A stretch of 59,511 nt of DNA, taken from assembly GCA_028097785.1 (NCBI GenBank), contig JAOHFB010000001.1:1-59511 (forward strand), written 5' to 3'. The stretch comes from Candidatus Pelagibacter sp. Its GTDB lineage: Bacteria; Pseudomonadota; Alphaproteobacteria; Pelagibacterales; Pelagibacteraceae. Positions 40,196-50,042 of this stretch are shown here, one piece after another. A program made the translations under genes and the position numbers. The notes beneath the pieces were generated by a model that saw nothing but the letters and a program-made list of their open reading frames with translations, did not search any database and was not told where the DNA came from. Every line of letters begins with the position of its first letter. The stretch's first letter is position 1.

Positions 40196-41991
40196 TGAAA
40201 TTTTCTTTTAGTTTCAAATAAAGAACTTAATTGAGATATCATAACATCCCCTAATTCATTTACATCTGTAATTTTAATTGCCTTATCGTAATATCTTGAA
40301 ACATCATGACCAATACCAATTGCTAAAACTTCAATTTCAGTTTTTGTTTCTATGAATTTTACCATTTTTTTTAAATGTTTTTCTAAAAAATCACCTGAAT
40401 TTACTGAAAGAGTAGAGTCATCCACTGGTGCGCCATCAGAAATTACCATCATAATTTTTCTTTCTTCTTTTCTCTTCTTAATTCTATTGTAAGCCCAAGA
40501 AATAGCTTCTCCATCAATATTTTCTTTCAATAGGCCCTCTTTCAACATGAGTCCTAAATTATTTTTAGCTTGTCTCCAGTGAGTATCAGCACCTTTATAA
40601 ATTATATGTCTTAAATCATTTAATCTTCCAGGAGTTTTAGGTTTAGAATTTTTATTCCAAAGCTCTCTACTTTGTCCACCTTTCCAATTTTTTGTTGTAA
40701 ATCCTAAAATTTCAACTTTCACAGAACACCTTTCTAAAGTTCTAGATAAAATATCAGCACATATTGCAGCAATTGTGATAGGTCTTCCTCTCATTGATCC
40801 AGAATTATCGATTAATAAAGTAACGATTGTATCTTTAAAATCTAAATCCTTTTCTTTTTTAAACGACAATGAATTGTATGGATCCATAATAATTCTTGGT
40901 AGCTTTGAGCTATCAAGTAAGCCTTCCTCTAAATCAAAATCCCATGCTCTATTTTGTTTTGCAAGTAACTGTCTTTGTAATTTATTTGCAAGTTTAGTTA
41001 TGACATCTTGAAATCCTACTAGCTGTTGATCCAATGTTTTACGTAGCTTTGCTGCCTCATCTGCATTCTCTAATTTCTCAGCTTTTGTTACTTCATCATA
41101 GTGTGTTGTAAAAATTTTGTAATCTAAATTAATATTATCAAGATTTTTTTGAACAATTTGTTCTGAACTTTGTTCATCGGACTCGATATCTGAAAGCTGC
41201 TCATCGAGATTAAATTCATCAACGTTATAATCAGCATCTAAAGTGGCTTGTGTTTCTTGATCATTATTCTCATCTTTATTGTCCTCTTTGTCCTTGTCCT
41301 GGTCATCGTTTGAGGGATTGTCTTGTCCTTGATCTTGATTTTCATCTTTTTTTTCTTCGTCCTCTTCAGTTTGAAAAATATCCATTTCCTCTAAAATTTG
41401 GGAGAACCTTGAGCTGTAGTTTTCTTGATTTTCTAAATTTTCTTGTAAAAATTTTTTATGTTTTTCTACTGATTGTTCAAAATCTTTTTCCCAAAAATTC
41501 AACATTTTAGTTGTTAAAGGATTTAACTTTATTTGGTGAAAATTTTTAAGCATATAAAGCTCAAATGCTTCTGTTACAGGCACGTCTTCTTTTGTTTTTA
41601 ATTGATCTTTTCTTTTTGTATTAATGATATGTGAGTAATTCTGTTGAAAATTTTTTTCAATTCCCTTAAGCATTTTACCACCTAGGGCCTCATATCTTAT
41701 TTTTTCAGCAATATTATAAAGAGATCTTGATGAAGTATTAGAGGGAAGATTTTTTCTATAAACATCTTCATCAGAAAATTTTTTTTTTAAAGCAGATGAA
41801 TCTGTTTCAGCACGTAGTTTAATAAAATCACTTGGTTTAGTTAAGTTATCAATTTCAATTGGGCTTAATTCTTTTTTTTTATCTTTTTCTGATGATTTAT
41901 TTACTAACTCAAAATCATCTGAAATTACTTTTGCTGTTGAAGTTAAAGCGAGTCTGAATTTTTCTTTTAAACTATCTATTTTAGCACTCAT
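40192..41991 (-). CDS. cobT: CobT-like VWA protein (cobaltochelatase CobT family)
   Basis: A 599-residue protein. An N-terminal helical region precedes a very acidic stretch (residues about 210-280, rich in Asp, Glu, Asn and Gln). The C-terminal von Willebrand A domain has the MIDAS motif [12 protein letters not shown], with further metal-ligand loops ([12 protein letters not shown]). The layout is that of CobT, which with the AAA protein CobS powers cobalt insertion by CobN in aerobic B12 synthesis. No cobN or other cob gene is in the window. The gene lies directly after cobS with no gap, and its end overlaps the convergent kinase gene by 4 bp. Confidence 0.9.
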   Translation of the reverse strand: MSAKIDSLKEKFRLALTSTAKVISDDFELVNKSSEKDKKKELSPIEIDNLTKPSDFIKLRAETDSSALKKKFSDEDVYRKNLPSNTSSRSLYNIAEKIRYEALGGKMLKGIEKNFQQNYSHIINTKRKDQLKTKEDVPVTEAFELYMLKNFHQIKLNPLTTKMLNFWEKDFEQSVEKHKKFLQENLENQENYSSRFSQILEEMDIFQTEEDEEKKDENQDQGQDNPSNDDQDKDKEDNKDENNDQETQATLDADYNVDEFNLDEQLSDIESDEQSSEQIVQKNLDNINLDYKIFTTHYDEVTKAEKLENADEAAKLRKTLDQQLVGFQDVITKLANKLQRQLLAKQNRAWDFDLEEGLLDSSKLPRIIMDPYNSLSFKKEKDLDFKDTIVTLLIDNSGSMRGRPITIAAICADILSRTLERCSVKVEILGFTTKNWKGGQSRELWNKNSKPKTPGRLNDLRHIIYKGADTHWRQAKNNLGLMLKEGLLKENIDGEAISWAYNRIKKRKEERKIMMVISDGAPVDDSTLSVNSGDFLEKHLKKMVKFIETKTEIEVLAIGIGHDVSRYYDKAIKITDVNELGDVMISQLSSLFETKRKFH

Positions 41992-42966
41992 TTAAATCTG
42001 AATATTCATCAATGATTCTGGAAGTTCCTCCCCAAAACATCTTTGATAATATTCTGCGATAGTATTTTTTTCAATTTCATCACATTTATTGAGAAAAGTT
42101 ACTCTAAAAGCATAACCTGTATCTTTAAAAATTTCTGAATTTTCTGCCCAATGCAAAACTGTTCTAGGACTCATTACTGTCGATATATCACCTGCAATAA
42201 ATCCTTTTCTAGTTAAAGAGGCTACTTTTATCATATTAGCAACTTTTTCTTTTCCTTTAGCGTTATTCAGATTTTTATTTTTTGCCAAAACAATATCTAA
42301 TTCTCTATCAAGACTTAGGTAGTTTAGAGTAGTAACAATATTCCATCTATCCATTTGTCCTTGATTTATTTGTTGTGTTCCATGATAAAGACCAGTGGTA
42401 TCTCCTAATCCAACAGTATTTGAAGTTGCAAACAATCTAAAAAATTTATTTTGTTTAATTACTTTGTTTTTATCTAGAAGAGTAAAATTACCCTCTGCCT
42501 CCAAAACTCTTTGAATTACAAACATTACATCCGGTCTACCAGCATCATACTCATCAAAAACTAGTGCTACCGGATTTTGTATTGACCAAGGTAAAATACC
42601 TTCATTAAATTGAGTGACTTGTTTTCCATCTTTAAGAACGATTGCATCTTTACCAATCAAATCTATTCTACTTACATGACTATCTAAATTTACTCGAATA
42701 CATGGCCAGTTTAATCTGGCAGCGATTTGTTCTATATGGGTAGATTTTCCAGTACCATGATATCCTTGAACTAAGACTCGTTTGTTATGGGCAAAACCAG
42801 AAACTATTGCCATCGTAGTATCTCTATCGAATTTATAACTTTTATCTATTTCAGGAACATATTCATTCTTCTCTGCAAAAGCATCCACTTCCATTTCTGA
42901 GTCGATTCCAAAAGTTTGTTTTAATGAAACTTTTATGTCAGGTTGAATATTAAGATTTGGAGTCAA
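41992..42966 (-). CDS. cobS: CobS-like AAA+ ATPase (MoxR/cobaltochelatase CobS family)
   Basis: A 324-residue AAA+ protein with Walker [17 protein letters not shown] near residue 70, Walker [12 protein letters not shown], and sensor region [11 protein letters not shown]. The N-terminal [21 protein letters not shown] and the region [20 protein letters not shown] are typical of CobS. It forms hexamers with CobT. Together they look like a MoxR-VWA metal-chelatase motor. It overlaps the upstream DnaJ-like gene by 17 bp, so expression is tightly linked. Confidence 0.92.
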   Translation of the reverse strand: MTPNLNIQPDIKVSLKQTFGIDSEMEVDAFAEKNEYVPEIDKSYKFDRDTTMAIVSGFAHNKRVLVQGYHGTGKSTHIEQIAARLNWPCIRVNLDSHVSRIDLIGKDAIVLKDGKQVTQFNEGILPWSIQNPVALVFDEYDAGRPDVMFVIQRVLEAEGNFTLLDKNKVIKQNKFFRLFATSNTVGLGDTTGLYHGTQQINQGQMDRWNIVTTLNYLSLDRELDIVLAKNKNLNNAKGKEKVANMIKVASLTRKGFIAGDISTVMSPRTVLHWAENSEIFKDTGYAFRVTFLNKCDEIEKNTIAEYYQRCFGEELPESLMNIQI

Positions 42967-43483
42967 TTTTATCTCTATAAGTATTTTTAAGCTGAGTGTA
43001 AGCTAAAGTTATTAATTTTAGTTTTTCTTCATATTTTTTGTTTCCAGCATTTATATCTGGGTGATATTTTTTGACAAGTAATTTGAACTTATCTTGAACT
43101 TTTTCCCACTTCAATCCCACTGAAATTCCCAATATACCAAAGGCTTTGATATCTTTATGGTTAAATTTAAATTGACGCATATGATTGTAGTCACCATTAA
43201 TTTTATCTTTATCTAATTCATCTCTTAAAGTGTTATTCCACAGAACTTTGAAGAAATTATCAGAAGAGCTAAAGCTTTGAGTGGGTTTGTGCCAAATCAT
43301 ATCTGATTTTAAGAAATTCAAAACCTGATCATCATTCATTCCTGAGAAATAATTCCAATTTTTATTGAACTCTTTCACATGCTCTAGGCAAAGCATTCTA
43401 TATTTTTTACTATTATCTTTTTCAACTGGTGCTCTGTAGTCACCAATTTCATTACAATTATTCCAGTCGCAAATATTTTTCAT
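42950..43483 (-). CDS. J-domain (DnaJ-like) protein
   Basis: A 177-residue protein. The N-terminal half contains [20 protein letters not shown] with two Cys and a later [12 protein letters not shown], a possible small zinc site also seen in alphaproteobacterial homologues next to cobS. The C-terminal 60 residues form a J-domain with the HPD tripeptide in [14 protein letters not shown], which stimulates Hsp70. It is divergent from bolA across 21 bp and overlaps cobS. The placement suggests a chaperone for the CobS/CobT machine, by inference. Confidence 0.85.
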   Translation of the reverse strand: MKNICDWNNCNEIGDYRAPVEKDNSKKYRMLCLEHVKEFNKNWNYFSGMNDDQVLNFLKSDMIWHKPTQSFSSSDNFFKVLWNNTLRDELDKDKINGDYNHMRQFKFNHKDIKAFGILGISVGLKWEKVQDKFKLLVKKYHPDINAGNKKYEEKLKLITLAYTQLKNTYRDKIDSKS

Positions 43484-43504
43484 GATGTATAATAGATTTA
43501 GTTT

Positions 43505-43765
43505 ATGGATATAAATGACTTAATTGCAATTGTAAAAAAAAAACTTACTGACCAAATTGATATCGAAAGGATTGAAATTGAAGATAAATCATTTCTTCAT
43601 AAAAATCATGCTGGTAATCAAGGAGGTAGATATCATTTAAAAATTATTATGAGCTCAAGTGAATTAAAGTCTTTAAGTAGAATCGAAAGTAACAAAAGAG
43701 TCTATAAAATTTTAGACATAGAAATGAAAGAATATATTCATTCAATACAAATTTTAATTTCTTAA
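43505..43765 (+). CDS. bolA: BolA-family protein
   Basis: An 86-residue protein with the BolA fold signature: HKNHAGNQGGRYHLKIIMSS in the centre and the helix-turn LSRIESNKRVYKIL. BolA proteins pair with monothiol glutaredoxins through a shared [2Fe-2S] cluster and take part in iron-sulfur homeostasis. The 3' end overlaps the convergent aroB gene by 12 bp. Confidence 0.9.
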   Translation: MDINDLIAIVKKKLTDQIDIERIEIEDKSFLHKNHAGNQGGRYHLKIIMSSSELKSLSRIESNKRVYKILDIEMKEYIHSIQILIS

Positions 43766-44860
43766 TTCACTTTTTAGAAAATCAGATAAATTATTTTTTT
43801 TATACTCTCTATTTATAATTGGATGTCCAATTTTTTTTAATAAGACTAAATTAATATTATTTGAATTATTTTTTTTATCTTTAGCCATAAAAGATAATAT
43901 TTTATTTAAATCTCGAATCTTAAAAAATTGTTTTATATTTGAGGGTAAACTTGCTTTTGAAATGTGCTTTAAGATTGAATAATAGTCATTTTTTTGAATT
44001 AAATTATTTTTTAAACTAAAACTTAATGCACTTTGCATGCCAAGTATTACGGCTTCTCCATGGTTAAGTTTTTTTGAATAGCCCAAAGAAGCCTCATATG
44101 CATGTGCAAATGTGTGGCCAAAGTTTAATATTTTTCGTAAGCCTTTTTCATTTTCATCTTTTTCAACAACATTTTTTTTTATTTTACAGCTTTCGTATAT
44201 AGCTTTTTCAATAAATGGAGATGAAAGTTTTAATATTTTATCACTATTTTTATCTAAAAATTTATAGAAACTTTTATTAGCAATTAAAGAATGTTTTAAA
44301 ATTTCACCATAACCACAAATCAATTCTCTTTTTGGTAAAGTTTTTAAAAATTGAACATCTGATATAACTAAATTTGGTTGATAAAAACTTCCTATTAAAT
44401 TTTTTCCAAATTTAGTATTTACTCCTGTTTTTCCTCCAATTGATGAGTCTACTTGAGATAAAAGAGTAGTTGGAATATTGATAAATTTTAATCCTCTTTT
44501 AAACAGACTAGCTGCAAAACCACTTATATCTCCAGTAATTCCTCCACCAATAGATATAACACAATCTTCTCTTGAAAAGTTTTTAGTTAGTAAAATATCC
44601 AAGATTTTGTCTACATTTGTAAAATTTTTGTTCATTTCATTAGCTCTAAAAAAATGAACATAAATTTTTTTCTTGTTAAGAGATTTTTTAATTTTTGAAA
44701 TAAAATATTTGGAAATATTTTTATCGATAACAAGCAAACATTGTTTAAAATTTATAGAATTTTCTTTTAATATTTTTGATATATTGGATACTAAATTTGA
44801 ACCAATAATAATTGAATATTTTAGAGTTTTAGTATTAATCTTTAAATTAATGGCTTTCAT
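43754..44860 (-). CDS. aroB: 3-dehydroquinate synthase
   Basis: A 368-residue enzyme of the shikimate pathway converting DAHP to 3-dehydroquinate with NAD and a metal ion. The NAD-binding loop is ISIGGGITGDISGF, followed by FINIPTTLLSQVDSSIGGKTGVN and the metal ligands in LNHGEAVILGM and LNFGHTFAHAYE. It overlaps aroK by 14 bp, as in many Proteobacteria where the two genes are paired. Confidence 0.96.
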   Translation of the reverse strand: MKAINLKINTKTLKYSIIIGSNLVSNISKILKENSINFKQCLLVIDKNISKYFISKIKKSLNKKKIYVHFFRANEMNKNFTNVDKILDILLTKNFSREDCVISIGGGITGDISGFAASLFKRGLKFINIPTTLLSQVDSSIGGKTGVNTKFGKNLIGSFYQPNLVISDVQFLKTLPKRELICGYGEILKHSLIANKSFYKFLDKNSDKILKLSSPFIEKAIYESCKIKKNVVEKDENEKGLRKILNFGHTFAHAYEASLGYSKKLNHGEAVILGMQSALSFSLKNNLIQKNDYYSILKHISKASLPSNIKQFFKIRDLNKILSFMAKDKKNNSNNINLVLLKKIGHPIINREYKKNNLSDFLKSELRN

Positions 44861-45359
44861 AATTATTTAAAATTTTTTTAACAATTTCACTTTTCGACAA
44901 ATTATCACATTTAATTTCATATAATGCTTTAGAATAAATGTTAGATCGTTTTTTTATTAAATCAATCAATTCATTTTCTGTTGAATTAAAGGCAAGGGGT
45001 CTTTTTTTACTATTTTTAATTCTATCTAATAACGTTTCATTATCCCAGTTTAACCAAAAAGAGATATGGTTTTTTAGAATTTCATTTCTTATAACCTTGT
45101 TCATAAATGCCCCTCCACCAAGTGACACTACAGTTGAATTAATTTTTAGTATTTTAAGAGTTATTTTTTGTTCAAATTTTCTAAAATAATTTTCACCTTT
45201 TGTTTCAAATATTTTGGATATAGATAAGCCTAATTCTTTTTCAATCTCTTTATCTACATCTATGAATTTAATGTTTAATTTTTTTGCAATTAGTGAACCA
45301 ATAGAGCTCTTGCCTGATCCCATCATACCTAAAAACACAAGATTTTCTTTTGATTCCAT
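44847..45359 (-). CDS. aroK: Shikimate kinase
   Basis: A P-loop kinase phosphorylating shikimate. Motifs: Walker A GMMGSGKSSIG, shikimate-binding DVDKEIE and FRKFEQ, GGGAFM, and the lid arginine KRPLAF. I set the start at 45359 (MESKENLVFLG, 170 residues). An in-frame ATG at 45422 would add 21 residues of no family match and would overlap the divergent gene at 45417. Confidence 0.94.
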   Translation of the reverse strand: MESKENLVFLGMMGSGKSSIGSLIAKKLNIKFIDVDKEIEKELGLSISKIFETKGENYFRKFEQKITLKILKINSTVVSLGGGAFMNKVIRNEILKNHISFWLNWDNETLLDRIKNSKKRPLAFNSTENELIDLIKKRSNIYSKALYEIKCDNLSKSEIVKKILNNYESH

Positions 45360-45416
45360 AAGTTTCTTTATTGAAAAAACACAAATATGTCTTAATTTGA
45401 AATTAACTAAAGTTAT

Positions 45417-45599
45417 ATGCAATTCAATAAAAATACAAGTTCAGGCAGAACCAATATCATTGCAATAATTATAAAATCTTTGATTGGTCTTATAGTTATA
45501 TTGGGACTTGTTTTTTTTATAAATAAAGTTGATTTCCCAGCTCCCAAAAAAGAAATAGAAAAAATTATTCCAAATGAAAATTTTAAAATTGTTAAATAA
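45417..45599 (+). CDS. Small membrane-anchored protein, unknown function
   Basis: A 60-residue protein: 16 polar residues, one hydrophobic span (IIAIIIKSLIGLIVILGLVFF) and a charged C-terminal part (PAPKKEIEKIIPNENFKIVK). I do not recognise a family. The shape resembles small proteins that anchor or regulate a membrane partner. It overlaps the next gene by 26 bp in another frame, so the two are probably translated together. It is divergent from aroK. Confidence 0.65.
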   Translation: MQFNKNTSSGRTNIIAIIIKSLIGLIVILGLVFFINKVDFPAPKKEIEKIIPNENFKIVK

Positions 45600-47334
45600 G
45601 AAAAATTTATCAATTGTAATTTTTTCTTTATTTTCTTTCTCATCGTTTGCAGAAGATAAGCCTGTAGATATCTGGAATATAGAAAAACAAGAAACAGAAA
45701 ATATTTCTGAAGAAAATTTATCAACAGAAAATGAACAAGTAGTATCTGAAAGTAGTGTTTATAAAATGCAATCAGATAAAAATGAAGACTCTATAAAATT
45801 AGACCAAGAACTTACGTCAAAAACAATTAAAATTGCAGGATTATATGATCCACAAGAATATGGTTTGGATATAAATATGTGGTCAAATTCTGATGGTTCA
45901 ACAATAAAAAAACTTTTTAACAATATAGATAAATACGAACTTTCAAAAGATGCCTCTGAAATTCTTAATATTTCATTATTGACGAATGCTTATTATCCAA
46001 ATCAAAATATTACCGATCAAGAATTTCTAAAATTTAAAACAAAATGGCTTATTAAAAACTCAAACTTAGATTTAATAGAAGAGTATCTTATTAAGAATCA
46101 AGTTACCAACCTTCATCCTGAGCTAATGCGATATATGGTTGATAGATATTTGTCTCAATCTGATGTTAAAAAATCATGTGAGATATTTTCTAAGATCAAA
46201 GAACCTCTGGAAGATGAATATTTATCAAAATTTAATTTATATTGCTTAATTAATTATGGAAAAAATGAGGAAGCTCAATTAATTTTAGATTTAAAAAAAG
46301 AGTTAGGTTTTTCAGATGAGTATTTCGAAAATAAAATAAATTACCTATTAGGATATATAGATCAGGTAAACAAAGAAATTTCTGAAAATTCAATTCTAGA
46401 TTTTCATTTAGCCCATAGAACTAATCCCGAATTCACATTTGAGCCAAATAAAGACACACCAAAATTAATTTGGAAGTATTTATCATCTTCAAATTTATTA
46501 TATAAAATTCAAGATGTAGAGATTTCAGATATAGAAAAGATTTCAACTATTGAAAAAGCAACTCATGATAAAATTTACTCAGAAGAAGAGTTGTTTGAGT
46601 TTTACAAGCGATTTCAATTTAATATAAATCAGTTATTAAATACCAAAGAGTCTTATAAATCTCTATCATCCATTGAAGGTAAAGCTTTAGTTTACCAAAG
46701 ATTACTTTTGACAGAGGAGCCAAAATTAAAACTTGAATTAATGAAAATTCTAAAAGATATCTTTAAATCTGAAGGTATCGAGGATGCCTTTGATGAAGAA
46801 CTTAGAAAATATTTAAAGCAAATTGATGAAATAGATGTGCCATCTAATTTTACTACTTTTTATAATCAATATATAAAAAGTGATGAAATCATTAATAAAA
46901 GAATAAAATATAACAATAAGATATTACACCAATCCAAATTGGTAAATTATTTTAACGGAGATTATGCAAAATCAAAAATTGAAGAAGATCTTGATAAATT
47001 TTTAAAAAAAATAAAAAAAGATAAAGAATATTTTTTATCTAAAAAGGATATAATTTTTCTGGAAGCTTTAAAGTCTGATGGAATTGAAATTTCGAAAAAA
47101 TATGAAAATCTTTATAAAGTTAACAAATCAGAGATGCCTTCAGATATTCAGAAAATGCTTGATAATAAAGAAATTGGAGCTGCATTACTTAGAGTTATAG
47201 AGGTTATTGGGCCTGAGAAAATTGAGGATATAGATGATGATACAGTTTATTTTATAATAAATACACTCAACCAATTAAATACTGACTCGATTAGGAATAA
47301 ACTTTTATTAAAAGTTCTTCCTTTAAAAGTTTAG
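45574..47334 (+). CDS. Large exported protein of unknown function
   Basis: A 586-residue protein. The N-terminus has a signal peptide (basic KILKLLNKKN, hydrophobic SIVIFSLFSFSSFA, likely cleavage after SFA), then an acidic low-complexity stretch rich in Glu, Ser and Asn to about residue 80. The rest is predicted helical with repeated 30-40 residue units (for example NSNLDLIEEYLIKNQ, QSDVKKSCEIFSKI, YGKNEEAQLILDL), giving a TPR/alpha-solenoid look. I recognise no catalytic motif. It may be a periplasmic scaffold; the small membrane protein just upstream overlaps it and is the likeliest partner. The def-fmt-truA genes follow after 23 bp. Confidence 0.75.
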   Translation: MKILKLLNKKNLSIVIFSLFSFSSFAEDKPVDIWNIEKQETENISEENLSTENEQVVSESSVYKMQSDKNEDSIKLDQELTSKTIKIAGLYDPQEYGLDINMWSNSDGSTIKKLFNNIDKYELSKDASEILNISLLTNAYYPNQNITDQEFLKFKTKWLIKNSNLDLIEEYLIKNQVTNLHPELMRYMVDRYLSQSDVKKSCEIFSKIKEPLEDEYLSKFNLYCLINYGKNEEAQLILDLKKELGFSDEYFENKINYLLGYIDQVNKEISENSILDFHLAHRTNPEFTFEPNKDTPKLIWKYLSSSNLLYKIQDVEISDIEKISTIEKATHDKIYSEEELFEFYKRFQFNINQLLNTKESYKSLSSIEGKALVYQRLLLTEEPKLKLELMKILKDIFKSEGIEDAFDEELRKYLKQIDEIDVPSNFTTFYNQYIKSDEIINKRIKYNNKILHQSKLVNYFNGDYAKSKIEEDLDKFLKKIKKDKEYFLSKKDIIFLEALKSDGIEISKKYENLYKVNKSEMPSDIQKMLDNKEIGAALLRVIEVIGPEKIEDIDDDTVYFIINTLNQLNTDSIRNKLLLKVLPLKV

Positions 47335-47357
47335 AAATTATAATAAAATAATTCTAA

Positions 47358-47873
47358 ATGGCTGTTAAAACTATAATCACTGAACCAAATAAATTGCTTA
47401 GACAGATCTCAAAGCCTGTTGAAAGTGTGGGTAAAGAAGAACAACAACTCATGAATGATATGTTGGATACAATGTATGATGCTAATGGCATAGGTCTTGC
47501 AGCAATTCAAATCGGTATCCCAAAAAGAATTATAGTAATGGATATTGCCAAAGATGGAAAAAAAGAACCTAGATATTTTGTAAATCCAGTTATTTTGAAT
47601 AAAGATCCAATTAAAAATACACATGAAGAAGGTTGTTTGTCAGTGCCTGAACAATTTGCTGAAATAGATAGACCAAGTAAATGTGATGTAGAATACTTAG
47701 ATTATAATGGAAAAAAACAATTATTAAAAGCAGAGGGTTTGCTTGCCACATGTATTCAACATGAAATGGATCATTTAGAGGGAATATTATTTATTGATTA
47801 CCTTTCAAAATTAAAAAAATCTATGATCATAAAAAAACTATCTAAATTAAAATCAAATACTGCAGTCCTTTAA
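47358..47873 (+). CDS. def: Peptide deformylase
   Basis: A 171-residue metalloenzyme that removes the formyl group from nascent proteins. All three motifs are present: GIGLAAIQIG, EEGCLSVPE with the metal-binding Cys, and QHEMDHLEG with two His and the catalytic Glu. It is followed at once by fmt. Confidence 0.97.
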   Translation: MAVKTIITEPNKLLRQISKPVESVGKEEQQLMNDMLDTMYDANGIGLAAIQIGIPKRIIVMDIAKDGKKEPRYFVNPVILNKDPIKNTHEEGCLSVPEQFAEIDRPSKCDVEYLDYNGKKQLLKAEGLLATCIQHEMDHLEGILFIDYLSKLKKSMIIKKLSKLKSNTAVL

Positions 47874-47876
47874 TTG

Positions 47877-48800
47877 ATGGCAAAAAAGATTGTTTTTATG
47901 GGCACGCCAATGTTTGCTGTACCTATTTTAAAATCACTTTATCAAAATGGTTATCCAATATCAGATGTCTATACACAACCTCCTCAGAAATCACAAAGAG
48001 GTCAAAAAATTAATAAATCTCCTATTCAAGGGATTGCTGAAACACTAAATTTAGATTTTAGAAATCCAAAAAATTTAAAAGATAACAATGAGGAATTCGA
48101 ATATTTTAAAAGCATAGAGGCTGATCTTGCAATTGTTGTTGCATACGGACAAATCATTCCAAAAGAATTTTTAAATTTAACTAAAAAGGGATTTATTAAT
48201 ATACATGCTTCTCTTTTGCCAAAATGGAGAGGTGCTGCACCTATACAAAGGTCAATAATGAACCTTGATAAAGAAATAGGGATTAGTGTTATGAAAATAG
48301 CCGAACAGCTTGATACAGGTCCAGTATGTAATACTTATAAAATTGATTTAACAAATAATTTAAATGCTATCGAGGTATCAGAGAAATTATCATTAATAGC
48401 AGCTGAGAAAATATTAGATAATGTTGATAATATAATGGAAGATAAAGCTAAATTCATTGAGCAAGATCATTCAAAAGCAACATATGCATCTAAAATTCAA
48501 AAGGCTGAGGGTGAAATTAATTGGAATGATGAAGCAAAAATTATTATTGGAAAAATAAATGGTTTATATCCTGCACCAGGTGCATTCTTCATATACAAGG
48601 GTGAAAGATATAAAATTTTAAAAGCAGAAATTGGCAATGGAATTGGAAAGCCAGGAGAAATTGTTTCTGACTACCTAGAGATTGTTTGTGGGGATAAACA
48701 AACAATTAAGATTAAGGAAATCCAAAGACAAGGGAAAAAGCCCCAAAATATTGGTGAATTTATGCTTGGTTCACAAATAAAAAAGGGTGCTGTTATCTAA
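47877..48800 (+). CDS. fmt: Methionyl-tRNA formyltransferase
   Basis: A 307-residue enzyme formylating initiator Met-tRNA from 10-formyl-THF. The N-terminal KIVFMGTPMFAVPIL, the catalytic region FINIHASLLPKWRGAAPIQ (Asn-His) and DTGP are characteristic, and the C-terminal OB-like domain is present. I chose ATG at 47877; a TTG three bases upstream directly after the def stop is a less likely start. It abuts truA with no gap. Confidence 0.96.
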   Translation: MAKKIVFMGTPMFAVPILKSLYQNGYPISDVYTQPPQKSQRGQKINKSPIQGIAETLNLDFRNPKNLKDNNEEFEYFKSIEADLAIVVAYGQIIPKEFLNLTKKGFINIHASLLPKWRGAAPIQRSIMNLDKEIGISVMKIAEQLDTGPVCNTYKIDLTNNLNAIEVSEKLSLIAAEKILDNVDNIMEDKAKFIEQDHSKATYASKIQKAEGEINWNDEAKIIIGKINGLYPAPGAFFIYKGERYKILKAEIGNGIGKPGEIVSDYLEIVCGDKQTIKIKEIQRQGKKPQNIGEFMLGSQIKKGAVI

Positions 48801-49541
48801 ATGGCCAGGTATCAATTGCTTATTGAGTATGTGGGAACAGATTTTAGAGGGTGGCAAATCCAAAAAAAAGGATCAACTATTCAAGGACTTATTCAAGAGA
48901 AACTCACAAAACTTTTAAAAGAAAAAATTATTTTAAATGGTTCGGGCAGAACTGATACAGGTGTTCATGCAATTGAGCAGTCTGGTCATTTTGATAGCAA
49001 AAATGAAATCATAGATTTAACAAAGTTTTTAAAATCAATTAATCATTTTTTAAATGATAAAGGTGTGGCAATTAAAAAAATCAGAAAAAGAAGCAATAAA
49101 TTTCACTCAAGATTTTCTGCAAAACAAAGAGTTTATAAATATATAATTTTTAATCAGATTAGTGCTCCTGTGATTGAAAAAAAAAGAGGGTGGCATGTAA
49201 GAAAACCCTTGGATCTAGATTTAATTAAAAAAGGAGCAAAAAAATTAGTTGGCACTCATGACTACTCTACCTTTAGATCCTCAAGTTGCCATGCAAAAAG
49301 TCCAATTAAAACAATTAAATCGGTTAAGATTAAATCATCTAAAAATAAAATTGAAATAGAATTTAAATCACAATCCTTTCTACAGCAGCAGGTAAGATCA
49401 ATGGTAGGATGTTTAAAGTATTTAGGTGAAAAAAAATGGGATTTAAAAAAATTTGATAAAGTATTTAAATCAAAGAAAAGAGTTCTCTGTGCTCCACCTG
49501 CACCTCCTGAGGGTCTTTTTTTAGCGAGAGTTATTTATTAA
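48801..49541 (+). CDS. truA: tRNA pseudouridine(38-40) synthase
   Basis: A 246-residue enzyme making pseudouridine in the tRNA anticodon arm. The catalytic Asp is in GSGRTDTGVHA. YKYIIFNQ, HDYSTFRSSSC and QQVRSMVGCL match the family. The gene ends in a 21-bp convergent overlap with the SET-domain gene. Confidence 0.96.
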   Translation: MARYQLLIEYVGTDFRGWQIQKKGSTIQGLIQEKLTKLLKEKIILNGSGRTDTGVHAIEQSGHFDSKNEIIDLTKFLKSINHFLNDKGVAIKKIRKRSNKFHSRFSAKQRVYKYIIFNQISAPVIEKKRGWHVRKPLDLDLIKKGAKKLVGTHDYSTFRSSSCHAKSPIKTIKSVKIKSSKNKIEIEFKSQSFLQQQVRSMVGCLKYLGEKKWDLKKFDKVFKSKKRVLCAPPAPPEGLFLARVIY

Positions 49542-50012
49542 TTTTTTCTTATTACTCATTGCAAATTTTTTATTAATTCGCCACCTAGATTCTGCTCTTA
49601 TAATGTAACCACAACAGTTTTTTGATTTACACTTACATGGAAATTGTTTGTAATTTTCATCATATCCAAAACCATAGTCACAAGTAAATTCTTCACCTTT
49701 TTTAATATCCTTGATTGCCTTCACCCAAATTTTAAGACCTTTTCCATCATAGTCACAATTGTTATCACAGGAATGATTAATTAAACCTGCTGTATTCCAA
49801 GGAAAATCACCGTCTAAATCATATCTTTTATTAATAGTGAATAAATAAATTGGTTTATTGTTATCGTATTTATCAGATTCTTCAGTTTGTTTTTTTGTGA
49901 TAAGTTTTCCAACATAGTCAATTATTTTTGTACCTTTTTTGATGTTTCTTGTGGCATATAAACCCCTGCCTTTTTTATCGATGTCAGACTTTTTAATTCT
50001 GTAAAGTTTCAT
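49521..50012 (-). CDS. SET-domain protein-lysine methyltransferase
   Basis: A 163-residue protein with a whole SET domain: GRGLYATRNI (15-24), NHSCDNNC (79-86, the NHSC cofactor loop), GEEFTCDYGFGY (106-117, with catalytic Tyr113) and a post-SET CxCx4CCG pattern (C126, C128, C133) that would bind zinc with C82. SET enzymes use S-adenosylmethionine to methylate protein lysines. They are frequent in eukaryotes and scattered in bacteria. It lies last in the rpmH-led operon, 30 bp after an HDAC-fold deacetylase gene. The target protein is unknown; ribosomal or H1-like basic proteins are candidates by inference. Confidence 0.9.
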   Translation of the reverse strand: MKLYRIKKSDIDKKGRGLYATRNIKKGTKIIDYVGKLITKKQTEESDKYDNNKPIYLFTINKRYDLDGDFPWNTAGLINHSCDNNCDYDGKGLKIWVKAIKDIKKGEEFTCDYGFGYDENYKQFPCKCKSKNCCGYIIRAESRWRINKKFAMSNKKKLINNSR

Positions 50013-50042
50013 ACAAGTTTTGTAGAGTTTATATTTGAATTA

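Noticed and set aside
45360..45422. A longer shikimate kinase starting at 45422.
   Set aside because: The extra 21 residues match nothing in the family, overlap the divergent small gene, and family alignment starts at MESKENLVFLG.
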